Shown here in pieces: positions 19,424 through 28,884 of a stretch of DNA of 64,000 bases. The notes under the pieces were generated by a model, which did no database searches, was not told the DNA's origin, and saw only the letters and a program-made list of their open reading frames with translations. A program made the translations under genes and the position numbers. Within the stretch, counting starts at the first letter, position 1. Each line of letters begins with the position of its first letter. This DNA is from Aestuarierythrobacter sp037968495 (GTDB lineage Bacteria > Pseudomonadota > Alphaproteobacteria > Sphingomonadales > Sphingomonadaceae), in assembly GCA_037968495.1 (NCBI GenBank), contig JBBKVP010000067.1:168872-232871 (forward strand). The letters are read 5' to 3'.

Positions 19424-20551
19424 TTAGACCCGCATCGGCATCAGGACATAGAGCGACGGGCTCTTGTCATCCTGACGGATCAGCGTTGGCGCACCGGCGT
19501 CGGCCAGATGCAGTTCAACCGTATCGCTATCGATTTGGCTGAGGATGTCCTTGAGATAATTGGCGTTGAAACCAATTTCGAACCCGTCTGCCGAATAATC
19601 CGCAGCCACTTCTTCAGACGCCGTACCATTATCCGGACTGGTGACGGAAAGTGTGACCTTATCCTTGTCGAGGCCCATTTTGACAGCGCGAGTCTTCTCG
19701 GTCGCGATCGTCGCCACACGGTCAACACCGGCGTAAAGGCTCTTGGGATCAAGCTTCAGCAGCTTGTCATTCGCGGTCGGAATGACGCGAGTGTAATCCG
19801 GGAACGTGCCGTCGATCAGTTTGCTGGTCAGGACAACACCATTTTCTCCGCCAAGCGTGAAGCGGATCTTGCTCGCCGAAAGGTCAATCTGGACATTCGT
19901 GTCGAGCGATTCGTCGAGCAACTTGCGCAATTCAGCAACCGCTTTGCGCGGTACAATCACGTCGGGCATGCCCTCTGCGCCCTCAGGACGGTCGAGCGTG
20001 AAGCGGGCGAGACGGTGGCCGTCTGTTGCAGCAGCCCGGAGAAGAGGTTTGTCCTCGTCAGACACGTGCAAGAAAATCCCGTTGAGGTAATAACGTGTTT
20101 CTTCGGTCGAGATCGCGAACCGGGTGCGATCGATCATTTCGGCCAATGTCTTGGCAGGTAATTCGAAACTGGTCGGGAGATCACCTTCAACGATTACCGG
20201 GAAATCATCGCGCGGCAGGGTTGGCAGTTTGAACCGGCTACGGCCTGCCTTCACTTCCATGCGGTTATCCATCGTCTCCAGACTAACCTGACTACCTTCT
20301 GGCAGCTTGCGGGCAATGTCGAACAGCAGGTGAGCAGACACCGTAATGGCGCCGGTAGCCTCGACCGAGGCGGCTGCCATGTTCTCAATAACCTGCAAGT
20401 CTAGATCGGTCGCCATGACGCGGACTGTGCCGCTGTCACCAGCCTCGATCAGAACGTTGGACAGGATTGGAATGGTGTTGCGACGCTCCACCACGGATTG
20501 CACGTGCGACAAGCACCTGAGCAAAGTGGCACGTTCGATTGTGGCTTTCAT
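19424..20551 (-). CDS. dnaN: DNA polymerase III beta subunit (sliding clamp)
   Basis: The beta clamp encircles DNA and tethers DNA polymerase III and other replication enzymes. The 375-aa length and three-domain repeat structure are typical. The N-terminus MKATIERATLLRCLSHVQSVVERR and the C-terminal YVLMPMRV are characteristic. Neither dnaA nor recF is adjacent, a common arrangement in sphingomonads. The 196 nt between this start and the fabG stop contain no gene I can support, only presumed promoter sequence for dnaN and a weak GGGG-ATAA-CCCC hairpin near 20703-20714. Confidence 0.97.
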   Translation of the reverse strand: MKATIERATLLRCLSHVQSVVERRNTIPILSNVLIEAGDSGTVRVMATDLDLQVIENMAAASVEATGAITVSAHLLFDIARKLPEGSQVSLETMDNRMEVKAGRSRFKLPTLPRDDFPVIVEGDLPTSFELPAKTLAEMIDRTRFAISTEETRYYLNGIFLHVSDEDKPLLRAAATDGHRLARFTLDRPEGAEGMPDVIVPRKAVAELRKLLDESLDTNVQIDLSASKIRFTLGGENGVVLTSKLIDGTFPDYTRVIPTANDKLLKLDPKSLYAGVDRVATIATEKTRAVKMGLDKDKVTLSVTSPDNGTASEEVAADYSADGFEIGFNANYLKDILSQIDSDTVELHLADAGAPTLIRQDDKSPSLYVLMPMRV

Positions 20552-20747
20552 AATCCCGTATCTTCCCCATTGCGCGCCCGCCTATAGCATAGGGGCCGGA
20601 ATCGCCCCGAAGCGCCGGAAATGTTCTGAATACCCTTAGCGGGCATGGCAGTGGCGGCAAGATGACACGCCTTGGAAACACCCTGATTGAAGGCGAAGCT
20701 TGGGGATAACCCCTTACTTCGTCGTCCTAGCGCGCAAATCAGATAGT

Positions 20748-21500
20748 TTAGAACATCATGGCCATGCCGCCATTCACGTGCAGCGTCTGTCCGGTGATGT
20801 AAGATGCTTCCTTGGACGCGAGATAGACGACGGCAGCGCCAATATCCTCGCCTTCGCCCATGCGGCCCATTGGAATGCGAGCGTTTAGTGCGCCTTTCTG
20901 GGCGTCTGGAAGCTCGTCAGTCATTGCTGTGCGGATGAAACCGGGAGCAACGCAGTTTACCGTAATACCGCGGCTGGCGAGTTCTTGCGCAAGGCTCTTG
21001 GACATACCAACAAGGCCTGCCTTGGCTGCTGCGTAGTTCATCTGACCCGGATTGCCGGTCGCACCGACTACGCTGGTGATATTGATGATGCGGCCAAAAC
21101 GGCCTTTCATCATCGGGCGGGCGCTGGCCCGCATCAGGCGGAACGCCGCCTCAAGGTTCACCTTCATAACCTGTTCGTATTCTTCGTCCTTCATCCGCAT
21201 CGCGAGGTTGTCGCGTGTGATGCCAGCATTGTTCACAAGGATGTCGATCTTACCGAGCGTATCGACGGTTGCGGGGATGAGCTTTTCGACGCTTGCGCTG
21301 TCAGAGAGGTTGCAAGTGATCTCGACATGGTCGTGACCAAACGCGTCGTTTAATTCCTCTCGGAATGCGCGAAGCTTGTCACCGTTGGAGCCAGACAACG
21401 CAAGCCGTGCGCCTTGCGCCGCCAGCGAGCGAGCGATGGACGAACCAATGCCGCCGCTGGCGCCGGTAACAAGCGCATTCATTCCGGTAAGGTCGAACAT
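20748..21500 (-). CDS. fabG: 3-oxoacyl-[acyl-carrier-protein] reductase FabG
   Basis: FabG carries out the first reduction of the fatty-acid elongation cycle using NADPH. The short-chain dehydrogenase fold is complete: cofactor motif VTGASGGIG near residue 12, NNAG near 88, catalytic Ser in ITSVVGATG, and Tyr/Lys in YAAAK. The C-terminus GQTLHVNGGMAMMF is diagnostic for FabG. Length 250 aa. It begins two bases after fabD, so the two genes are one transcript. Confidence 0.95.
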   Translation of the reverse strand: MFDLTGMNALVTGASGGIGSSIARSLAAQGARLALSGSNGDKLRAFREELNDAFGHDHVEITCNLSDSASVEKLIPATVDTLGKIDILVNNAGITRDNLAMRMKDEEYEQVMKVNLEAAFRLMRASARPMMKGRFGRIINITSVVGATGNPGQMNYAAAKAGLVGMSKSLAQELASRGITVNCVAPGFIRTAMTDELPDAQKGALNARIPMGRMGEGEDIGAAVVYLASKEASYITGQTLHVNGGMAMMF

Positions 21501-21502
21501 CC

Positions 21503-22438
21503 TTAAATCTCCTTCGCCAGCGCTTCAATGTCATCCATGGAGATTACGCTGGTGGTGTTTGCTTCTTTGTCGGTACGCCCAATCATCGGGCCGAGCACTT
21601 TGCCGCCGAGTTCGATGAATTCTTCAATGCCAGCCGCGCGCATAGCGAGGACGCTTTCACGCCAGCGAACGCGGCCTGTGACCTGCTCGACGAGCAAGCC
21701 CTGTACTTCGGTAGGATCTGTGACCTCGCCCGCGGTTACATTCGCGTAGAGCGGCAGCCTGAACGATGATGGCGACGTTGCCGCTAAAGCATCCGCCATC
21801 GCATCGGCTGCAGGTTGCATCAGCGGACAGTGAAACGGTGCGGATACCGGCAGCAGAATGCCGCGTTTGATCCCGTGAGCCTTCACCAGCTCTATCGCGC
21901 GCTCGATAGCTTCGCGGTGGCCGGAGATTACGACTTGGCCGGGATCGTTATCATTCGCGACGGTACAAATCTGACCCTCGGCGGCCGCGTCGGCCAGCGC
22001 CTGAGCCTTCTCAATGTCGGCACCAAGCAGCGCGGCCATAGCGCCCTTACCCACTGGGACAGCGGCTTGCATGGCCTGTCCGCGCAATTTCAGCAGCCTT
22101 GCGGTGTCGGACAGAGAAAATGCCCCCGCAGCACAAAGCGCCGTATATTCGCCAAGGCTGTGACCGGCGACAGCGTCGCATACATTGGTAAGCGTGATGC
22201 CTGCATCTTTTTCCAGTACGCGAAGCACCGCCATCGCATTCGCCATAATCGCTGGCTGGGCATTTTCTGTTAGAGTTAGAGCATCTTCCGGCCCATCTTT
22301 CATGATCTGGAAGAGCTTCTGACCCAACGCATCATCGACTTCTTCGAAAACTTCGCGGGCTGCGGTGCTGGCCTCGGCCAGTTCCAAACCCATGCCAATT
22401 TTCTGACTACCTTGCCCGGGAAAAACGAAAGCGCGCAT
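21503..22438 (-). CDS. fabD: malonyl-CoA:ACP transacylase FabD
   Basis: FabD loads malonyl groups onto acyl carrier protein. The N-terminal FPGQGSQKIGMG and nucleophile motif GHSLGEYTAL (Ser near residue 95) are intact, and SAPFHCPLM carries the catalytic His region. Length 311 aa is normal. It is the upstream partner of fabG; acpP and fabF, often next in proteobacteria, are not here. Confidence 0.95.
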   Translation of the reverse strand: MRAFVFPGQGSQKIGMGLELAEASTAAREVFEEVDDALGQKLFQIMKDGPEDALTLTENAQPAIMANAMAVLRVLEKDAGITLTNVCDAVAGHSLGEYTALCAAGAFSLSDTARLLKLRGQAMQAAVPVGKGAMAALLGADIEKAQALADAAAEGQICTVANDNDPGQVVISGHREAIERAIELVKAHGIKRGILLPVSAPFHCPLMQPAADAMADALAATSPSSFRLPLYANVTAGEVTDPTEVQGLLVEQVTGRVRWRESVLAMRAAGIEEFIELGGKVLGPMIGRTDKEANTTSVISMDDIEALAKEI

Positions 22439-22478
22439 TGATAACTCCAGACGTTGAATTTGAGTTTATCTCCGGCGC

Positions 22479-23309
22479 CTAATTTGACTGCGCCGGACTG
22501 GCAAGACCGAATGGAACCACGCAGTTGCCTGAATAATGGCCGATCTGCGCCCTTCCGAGATAGGGAATTCCGTTGCGGGTGCACCAGAACTTGGCGATCT
22601 CCTCAGGCGTATAACCGAAATCCCGATCATTTTCGGGAATGTCGTTCACTTGCCCCAGCCGAATCCCGGCGACACCTGGCAGGAAATTGGTGAGATTGAA
22701 CATCAACCTGTCCACAGAATAGAGGTGTTCGCTGACCTCCTCGACCATCACCACATGGCCCTTGAGGTCAGGCATCAGGGGCGTTCCGGCAATCATGGTC
22801 AGCGTTATCAGATTAAACGCAACAACTGGCGTCTTTCCGTCCAAGGATGGCTCCAGACCGCTATTGTCGCCGCTGAACCAGCGCAGCATCCGACGCACGG
22901 CCTCGCGCCCCCGTTCGCTGCGCGCGCTCACGGGCATTGAAGCATGGACTGGCTGACCAATTCCCGCGCGGTAGAGCTGTGCGAGCATGTATCCGCAGTC
23001 AGAATAACCCGCATAGGTCTTATCCTTCGCAGCGGGCTTCAGAAACGGAATTGCCGCCTGAGCGATGCGGTTGGAGCCATATCCACCCTTCGCGAACCAC
23101 ACAGCGTCGAACGAAGGATCATTGGCGCATTCAAGAAATGCGTCGAGCCGAGCGGCGTCGGGTCCTGCGAAATGCCCCCATTCTGCGAAGCATTGTTCGT
23201 GGAAATGGACGCTGTGTTCGGGGAATTCCTCTGCCACTAACTGTTCCAACGCCGCGGCATGTTCGCGGGTGATACGGGTGGCGGGTGCGCAAATTGCGAT
23301 GCGTGTCAT
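22479..23309 (-). CDS. LD-carboxypeptidase family protein (MEROPS S66)
   Basis: S66 enzymes remove the terminal D-Ala from murein tetrapeptides in peptidoglycan recycling. The nucleophile motif GYSDCGYML (Ser near residue 102), Glu in VEEVSEHLYSVDRLM and His in IGHYSGNCVVPFG give the Ser-Glu-His triad. At 276 aa it is slightly short but complete. It is divergent from mpl, whose product joins the tripeptide made by this reaction back to UDP-MurNAc, a pairing that strongly supports the role. No signal peptide is seen, consistent with a cytoplasmic enzyme. Confidence 0.85.
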   Translation of the reverse strand: MTRIAICAPATRITREHAAALEQLVAEEFPEHSVHFHEQCFAEWGHFAGPDAARLDAFLECANDPSFDAVWFAKGGYGSNRIAQAAIPFLKPAAKDKTYAGYSDCGYMLAQLYRAGIGQPVHASMPVSARSERGREAVRRMLRWFSGDNSGLEPSLDGKTPVVAFNLITLTMIAGTPLMPDLKGHVVMVEEVSEHLYSVDRLMFNLTNFLPGVAGIRLGQVNDIPENDRDFGYTPEEIAKFWCTRNGIPYLGRAQIGHYSGNCVVPFGLASPAQSN

Positions 23310-23364
23310 GCCCCTTTCATAACAGCCGCTTCACATATTGCACGCCTCCGCGTAATCGACGCCC

Positions 23365-24792
23365 ATGAATAGCCCGAATGAAGCCGCCAAAGCCCTGACA
23401 TCCCACCCGTGGTTCTTCGTCGGAATCGGCGGATCGGGCATGCTCCCCTTGGCCACAATCCTTAAAGGACGCGGCGCCGAGATTGCCGGGTCCGACCGTA
23501 GTTTTGACCAAGGCCGCACGCCGGAAAAATTCGCCTGGCTTCAGCGCATTGGCCTTGTCCTGCATCCCCAAGATGGCAGCGGCGTAACCAGTGGTGAACA
23601 GGTGCTGGTCGCTTCTGCAGCCGTCGAAGATACCGTGCCTGAAATGGTCCGCGCGAAGGAACTTGGCTGCGGCCGAATGACTCGCGCCGACCTCAATTCC
23701 GCTTTGTTCAACGCGGCGGATCAAGGCATCGCGATTGGCGGGACCAGCGGCAAATCGACGGTCACCGGAATGCTTGGCTGGATCATGCAGGCCACCGGCC
23801 GCGAACCGACAATCATGAACGGCGCGGTGATGAAGAACTTCGCTGACGCAGATGCGCCATTTGCCAGCGCGGTTGTTGGCGGCAGCGGAACTTACGTCAG
23901 CGAGGTCGACGAGAGCGATGGCACAATCGCCCTGTACCGCCCCGCCGTTGCTGTCCTTCTCAATGTCAGCCTCGACCATAAAAGTATGGAAGAGCTGCGC
24001 ATCTTGTTCGGCGATTATCTCGCAGCGTCCAGCGTGTCGGCGATCAACGCAGATGATGCGGAAAGCATGGCTTTGGCTGGACGCGCCAAAGAACTTCTGA
24101 CTTTTGGCATAGAAGCGCAAGACGCCCATATCGGCGTGAAATTAGGCTCAGTTACCGATGGAACAACGCGGCAAACAGCCACAATCGTCGATCGGCGCGA
24201 CGGGAGCGATCATCCTCTCAACCTCGCCCTGCCCGGCCACCACAACCTGTCAAATGCTCTCGCTGCAATTGCCGGTGCGGCGGCGACTGGTATGCCGGTT
24301 GCTGAAGCGGTTGCAGCACTTGGCAGTTTCGAGGGGCTCGCCCGCCGGTTCGACATCATCGGCAAGACGCCAAACGGCATCACAGTGATTGACGATTTCG
24401 GCCACAATCCGGAGAAATGCGCTGCAACCTTGCGGACGCTCAAGTCGCATGAAGGCCGCGTTATCGCCTTCTTCCAGCCCCACGGATACGGCCCACTTCG
24501 CCAGATGGGCGACGAACTCGCCAAAACCTTCGCCGAGCAGCTGGGACCGGACGACATCACGATCTTCTCTGACCCCGTCTATTACGGAGGAACCACCAAC
24601 AAGAGCCAAGGCAGCGAACGGATCATTAGTCTGATCCGCGATGCCGGCGGCAATGCCGAGCATATCGCTGAACGAGCCGATTGCGCTGATTACATCACCG
24701 AAATCGCAAAACCGGGTGACCGGATCGCGGTTATGGGCGCAAGGGACGACACACTAACCGTTTTCGCACGCGAGATTTTTGAGCGTCTCTAA
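23365..24792 (+). CDS. mpl: Mpl-type murein peptide ligase (Mur ligase family)
   Basis: Mpl attaches recycled L-Ala-gamma-D-Glu-meso-DAP to UDP-N-acetylmuramate. The N-terminal Rossmann motif FVGIGGSGMLPLA, ATP-binding GGTSGKSTVTG (about 128-138), LPGHHNLSNALAAIA and the C-terminal DDFGHNPEKCAATL follow Mur ligase order. The substrate distinction between Mpl and MurC is inferred from the absence of the MurC neighbourhood and from the divergent S66 carboxypeptidase. The 475-aa length fits. Its TAA interlocks with the stop of the convergent GST gene. Confidence 0.82.
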   Translation: MNSPNEAAKALTSHPWFFVGIGGSGMLPLATILKGRGAEIAGSDRSFDQGRTPEKFAWLQRIGLVLHPQDGSGVTSGEQVLVASAAVEDTVPEMVRAKELGCGRMTRADLNSALFNAADQGIAIGGTSGKSTVTGMLGWIMQATGREPTIMNGAVMKNFADADAPFASAVVGGSGTYVSEVDESDGTIALYRPAVAVLLNVSLDHKSMEELRILFGDYLAASSVSAINADDAESMALAGRAKELLTFGIEAQDAHIGVKLGSVTDGTTRQTATIVDRRDGSDHPLNLALPGHHNLSNALAAIAGAAATGMPVAEAVAALGSFEGLARRFDIIGKTPNGITVIDDFGHNPEKCAATLRTLKSHEGRVIAFFQPHGYGPLRQMGDELAKTFAEQLGPDDITIFSDPVYYGGTTNKSQGSERIISLIRDAGGNAEHIAERADCADYITEIAKPGDRIAVMGARDDTLTVFAREIFERL

Positions 24793-25445
24793 CTTAGCGC
24801 GGAGGCAGTGTTTGTTTCTGTAGCAGCGGCAGCTTCGAGCGCCTCTGCTTGTTTGAAGCCATCACGTGCGGTTAACACTTCGAGATATCGGATCAGGCGC
24901 GGAGCCAAAAATTCCTCAAGCCCAATTCGCCGGGCCAGAAACAGCGCATAGCCGACGCATATATCAGCCACAGTGAAACGGTCGGCACAAAGGTACTCAC
25001 GGCCTTCCAAGCGTTGCTCTACCTTGACCAATCGTTTCCCAAACCATTTGGCATAGGCGAGCCCAGCCTCTTCGAAGCCTTTGTCCGTCTCGAACTTTGC
25101 AAAGCGCAAATACACAGTCTGCGGAAACGTGATTGTCGCATCTGCATGATAGGTGAAGTCGAGATATGCGGCATAGTCAGGCGAATGTGGCTCCACAACT
25201 AACTCGGCGGCTTGACCGATCACAGCCAGATAGTGGGCAATGGCGCAGCTTTCGGTCAGTTGGGCACCGCCGTGAACCAGCATCGGAACCGTTCCGAGTG
25301 GATTGATCTCAAGATATTCGGGCTTCAGGAAGCGCGGCGGAAAAGGCAGCATTTGAAGATCAAGCTCCACACCCGCTTCGCACGCTGCCCATGTGGCCCG
25401 CAATCCCCGCGATCCGGCGCAAGTGTAAAGAGTTGGTTGCAGCAT
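24789..25445 (-). CDS. glutathione S-transferase family protein
   Basis: The thioredoxin-like N-terminal domain begins LQPTLYTCAGSRGLRA and carries the cis-Pro turn GTVPMLV and the glutathione-contacting QLTESCAIAHYL. A helical C-terminal domain follows. The ATG at 25445 is preferred; an in-frame TTG at 25457 would overlap the DUF808 stop. Length 218 aa is typical. The substrate is not predictable. It follows DUF808 on the same strand with a 8-nt gap. Confidence 0.85.
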   Translation of the reverse strand: MLQPTLYTCAGSRGLRATWAACEAGVELDLQMLPFPPRFLKPEYLEINPLGTVPMLVHGGAQLTESCAIAHYLAVIGQAAELVVEPHSPDYAAYLDFTYHADATITFPQTVYLRFAKFETDKGFEEAGLAYAKWFGKRLVKVEQRLEGREYLCADRFTVADICVGYALFLARRIGLEEFLAPRLIRYLEVLTARDGFKQAEALEAAAATETNTASALS

Positions 25446-25453
25446 GGGTGCTA

Positions 25454-26404
25454 TCAATGCGCCCCGGTTTCGTGCCCGATCTTCAGCACCTTATGCAGAA
25501 TGAACACCAGCACCGCGCCGACAATCAGACCGATTAGCGCGGAAATCCCAGCATAGGTCAGCCACCCCAGAATACCGCCCATGCCGCCTGTCAGCTCCTC
25601 AACACCGTTTTGTAGGCCGTGGCTGAAGTCGGAGAGATTGTGGATACCCAGCTCATGGAGCGCGTGGATCAATATTCCGCCTCCAACCCAAAGCATTGCA
25701 ACCGTTCCGACAACCGAAAGTATCGTCAGAAGCTTGGGCATCGCAACCAGTAGGAAGTGACCGACCTTCTGCGCGAAGGTGGAATCCTTCTTCGACAAAT
25801 GCAGCCCGACATCATCCATCTTCACGATCAGCGCCACAGCTCCATAAACAACAATAGTGATGAGAATGCCGACCACCGCAAGCACACCAGCGCGGGTTAG
25901 CAAGGTTTCGGCAGCCACTTCGTTCAAGGTAATCGCCATGATTTCGGCGGACAGGATCAAATCGGTGCGGATTGCACCGGACGTGCGTTGCTTCTCGAAC
26001 TCCGCCAAATCTTCAATCGGGTCTTCGAGCGTCTTGCCATGTTTGGCTCCGCCGAGCTTTTCGACGACTTTTTCTGCACCTTCGTAGCTCAGATACAAGC
26101 CGCCCAGCATAAGCACAAAGATAATAGCGGTGGGCAGGAATTCACTAAGGATCAGGGCACCCGGCAGCAAGATCAGCAGCTTATTCTTCAAGCTGCCTTT
26201 CGTGATGTTCCAGATTATCGGCAATTCGCGCGCTGGTGACAGGCCTGTGACATAGGAAGGCGTCACCGCAGCATCATCGATTACTACACCTGCGGCTTTG
26301 GTGCCCGCACGGCTGGCCGCCACGCCAATATCGTCGATGGAGGCTGCCGCAGTTCGGGCAATAACCGCCACATCGTCAAGCAATGCTACTAATCCGCCCG
26401 GCAA
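25454..26404 (-). CDS. DUF808 family inner membrane protein (YedI-like)
   Basis: The DUF808 signature PGGLVALLDDVAVIARTAAAS and GVVIDDAAVTP is at the N-terminus. Several membrane helices follow (about 70-110, 150-215, 230-260, 280-310), as usual for this family of unknown function. The start is uncertain because all candidates are TTG: 26467 gives a 21-residue extension not seen in the family, 26410 and 26404 lie just after AAGGAA. I chose 26404, with near-ideal spacing, giving about 316 aa. The 265 nt upstream to lemA contain no supported gene. Confidence 0.82.
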   Translation of the reverse strand: MPGGLVALLDDVAVIARTAAASIDDIGVAASRAGTKAAGVVIDDAAVTPSYVTGLSPARELPIIWNITKGSLKNKLLILLPGALILSEFLPTAIIFVLMLGGLYLSYEGAEKVVEKLGGAKHGKTLEDPIEDLAEFEKQRTSGAIRTDLILSAEIMAITLNEVAAETLLTRAGVLAVVGILITIVVYGAVALIVKMDDVGLHLSKKDSTFAQKVGHFLLVAMPKLLTILSVVGTVAMLWVGGGILIHALHELGIHNLSDFSHGLQNGVEELTGGMGGILGWLTYAGISALIGLIVGAVLVFILHKVLKIGHETGAH

Positions 26405-26669
26405 ACCCAATTCCTTCGTTTCTTGAATGTCGCGGCAACCTTTGCGGAATTGCCGCCAGTAAGACAAGCGTAGCGCACCCGAAGGTTTACCGATTGCAAA
26501 GGTTTACCCCCTTAAGTCGAGATCAAATCTTGGGGGAATACAAAGCTCAAAGTTCTTGCAACAGCGGCTCAAACAGGTGATTTCGCCGAAGATGCCGACC
26601 TGTACAACCGCTCCGTGGAATCCACGAATTTCTTTCTAGATAGTTGGTATATCTGAGTTTTTAATCGCT

Positions 26670-27204
26670 GTGTTGGTGATCATCCTGTTCATCATCTGGG
26701 TAGTTCATGCCAATATTCAGGCAATGGATGAACGCGTCGAAGCTTCTTACGGCGATCTCGACGCAATTCATGCCGAACGCCACGCCGTGATCCGCAATCT
26801 GGTCGAAACTGTAAAACCCTTCGCCTCGCAAGAACATAAAGTTCTAAAGGATGTCATCGAAGCTCGCGCCAGTGCATTGCGCAGCGCCGGCAATGAAAAG
26901 CTGAAGGCGGAGGGCGAAGTCGGCCAGTCGCTGATGAACTGGCTCGCCATTACGGAGCAATATCCAGAACTGGCCAGTTCCGAACGCTTTGGCGAGTTGC
27001 AGAACGAGCTCACTCACATCGAACAGCGCGTCACAGCGGCCCGCCGGCTTCTGCAACCTTTCGGTCGAAGAACTCTATGCATATTCGCGCGCTTTTCCGG
27101 GTAACGTGATCGCAAAGTTCAGCCGCATTGGCGAACACGACAAGTTTTCGCTGGGCGAGCAGCGCGCAGAACTCTCTGAGCCGGTCAAGGTGAGCTTCCA
27201 GTAA
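26670..27204 (+). pseudogene. lemA: LemA family protein, apparently frameshifted
   Basis: The frame from GTG 26670 gives an N-terminal membrane helix and a LemA domain (HAVIRNLVETVKPFAS) as far as AARR, then leaves the family and stops at 27104. Dropping one C at about 27048 restores RRFCNLSVEELYAYSRAFPGN and a normal C-terminal end at 27204. So one extra base explains the break. LemA proteins are membrane-anchored coiled proteins of unclear role. The downstream neighbour is an M48 peptidase, a common pairing. Either a real inactivation or a base-calling error is possible. Confidence 0.7.
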
Positions 27205-27223
27205 GCATTCGAAGACTCCGGCA

Positions 27224-28369
27224 ATGGCAACCCCTGGTTTTGTGTCCCATGTCGCCCACAACCGGCGGCTGATATGGAGCTTTATCGCGTCCTACATGCT
27301 CGCATTCAACGTGCTGGCAGCGGTCGCGGGCGTTATATTCATCGGCATATTCGAACCGGGCAATACGGTTTTTGCCAACCCCATCGGTTGTCTGGCCAAT
27401 TATGGGCTGATAATCTTAGGCCTGACGCTGGTACTGTTCGGATATGTCTATTTCACACTGCTAGATAACATTAGCCGCAGGTTGAAAATCCGGATCACAT
27501 CGAAGCTAGATGAGCGCCGCTTTGTCAGTATTGCCGAGACGCAGTGCATTGCCGCGGGCATCCGCCCGCCCCAATTCGGCATCATCGAAGTGCCTCAGAT
27601 CAATGCGCTATCTATTGGCGAGGGTCCGGCGCACGGCATCATTATGGTGACCCGCGGATTGCTCGACCACCTTGATGACGATGAGCTGGCCGCAGTGATC
27701 GCCCACGAAACCGCTCATATCAGGTTCGGCGACACCCGAGTGCTCGGGGTCAATTATGCCCTCATGCGCACTGCTGTGAAGCTCCAAGTCCGCAATCCGC
27801 TGCGGTTGGAAGACTGGCGGCAACTGGTCCTTATGCTGGTGTTTCCGCCATTCTTGTTGCTACTCGTCGGTGGCTCGATGTTTACTTGGATGTCCATCCA
27901 ATGCGCGCGGGAAGCACGCCGGTGCCTGAACTTGTCGCGTGACCACATCGCCGATGCCGAAGCAATCCGCCTGACGCACAATCCTGACGCGCTGCTATCG
28001 GTCATGAAGAAGATGTCCGGTCGCGGACGGTTCGCCGGGTCTGAGCGGTTCGATGATATGTTGTTTGAAGGCACCGCTGAAGCTTTGGGAGGAACCCATC
28101 CCTCGCTGCAAGCGCGCATTAAAGCGGTCAATGACTTGTCAGGCAGCTTGCTCGACTCTGCCCGCCTTCGCAAAGGCACCAGTCAGCAGTTCACCCCAGC
28201 CAAACCTGAAACTGTTGGAAATGCGCAGCCAGCGCCCTTCGGCGGCATTGCTGCGCTGGCTCCAGCAGTGCGACATTCGGCAAGCGTGGTATTGCCCCGG
28301 CTGTCGCTGCGATGGCTGCCACTGGCGCGATGGTGGCCAAAGCTGGCGGGTCGCCATGGGCTCCACTGA
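27224..28369 (+). CDS. M48 family membrane metallopeptidase (3' end probably frameshifted)
   Basis: This is a membrane zinc protease of the HtpX/M48 type. Hydrophobic segments lie at about 17-45, 60-85 and 200-225. The active site is IAHETAHIRFGD (HExxH near residue 164), with RDHIADAEA near 243, where the usual third-ligand Glu of REY..AD appears as Asp. Up to about residue 345 the protein is coherent; the last 30 residues (Arg/Trp/Leu-rich) are unlike the family, and the plausible continuation lies in another frame up to 28743. It follows lemA by 19 nt, so the two probably form one unit. Confidence 0.75.
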   Translation: MATPGFVSHVAHNRRLIWSFIASYMLAFNVLAAVAGVIFIGIFEPGNTVFANPIGCLANYGLIILGLTLVLFGYVYFTLLDNISRRLKIRITSKLDERRFVSIAETQCIAAGIRPPQFGIIEVPQINALSIGEGPAHGIIMVTRGLLDHLDDDELAAVIAHETAHIRFGDTRVLGVNYALMRTAVKLQVRNPLRLEDWRQLVLMLVFPPFLLLLVGGSMFTWMSIQCAREARRCLNLSRDHIADAEAIRLTHNPDALLSVMKKMSGRGRFAGSERFDDMLFEGTAEALGGTHPSLQARIKAVNDLSGSLLDSARLRKGTSQQFTPAKPETVGNAQPAPFGGIAALAPAVRHSASVVLPRLSLRWLPLARWWPKLAGRHGLH

Positions 28370-28743
28370 AACCGCTCACTAACGCTATTCTGCTTCCGCA
28401 GTCGGTGGAACCCGAGAAGCCGGAAAAGCCCATCGAGCTAAAGGGCTTCGAACTCCTTTCGTTATGGTGGCACGATAGCGAAGCTTACCAAGCGCATATG
28501 ACGAATTTCGAAGATTATTACGAATGGCGCGATTGCGACGGTCGTAACGCTCTGGGTATGCGGCCAGAGCTGGCGATATTAGTCACTGCATTTACCGCAT
28601 TACTCCTGTATATGCATTGGCCCTGCGACGGTGATTTCGGGAAATTTGCGCGGACATTCTCGCCCAACCTGTTTGGTGAAATGAGCGGATCCGGCACCTT
28701 CTGCAGTGGGCCATCCTATCCTGACGGAAAATGTCCTTCCTAA
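28270..28743 (+). pseudogene. displaced 3' portion of the M48 peptidase gene
   Basis: A frame one base out of register with the M48 gene runs from about 28270 to TAA 28743. It has Ala/Val/Pro-rich residues matching the character of the M48 tail (IAPAVAAMAATGAMVAK), then LKPLTN, a segment rich in charged and aromatic residues (SLWWHDSEAYQ, NFEDYYEW) and a short hydrophobic helix (ELAILVTAFTALLLYM). No start codon with a ribosome site precedes it. One missing base between about 28262 and 28312 would join it to the peptidase. The exact position of the lesion cannot be fixed without a homologue. Confidence 0.5.
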
Positions 28744-28884
28744 GTCCTCACAACGCTTGCATTTGGCGGCGAAACCGTTAGACGCCCGCGTTCGCTACGA
28801 AAGTAGGGATAAAAAGAAAGTCGGAGGGGCCCCGCAATCCCGCGGATCAGCCAGCGATCGACATTAAAGTGAAAGGAAGCAAAG

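Noticed and set aside
28744..28884. S6:S18 autoregulatory RNA motif in the rpsF leader
   Set aside because: GC-rich runs are present, but I could not draw a stem with the expected bulge, so it is only mentioned under rpsF.
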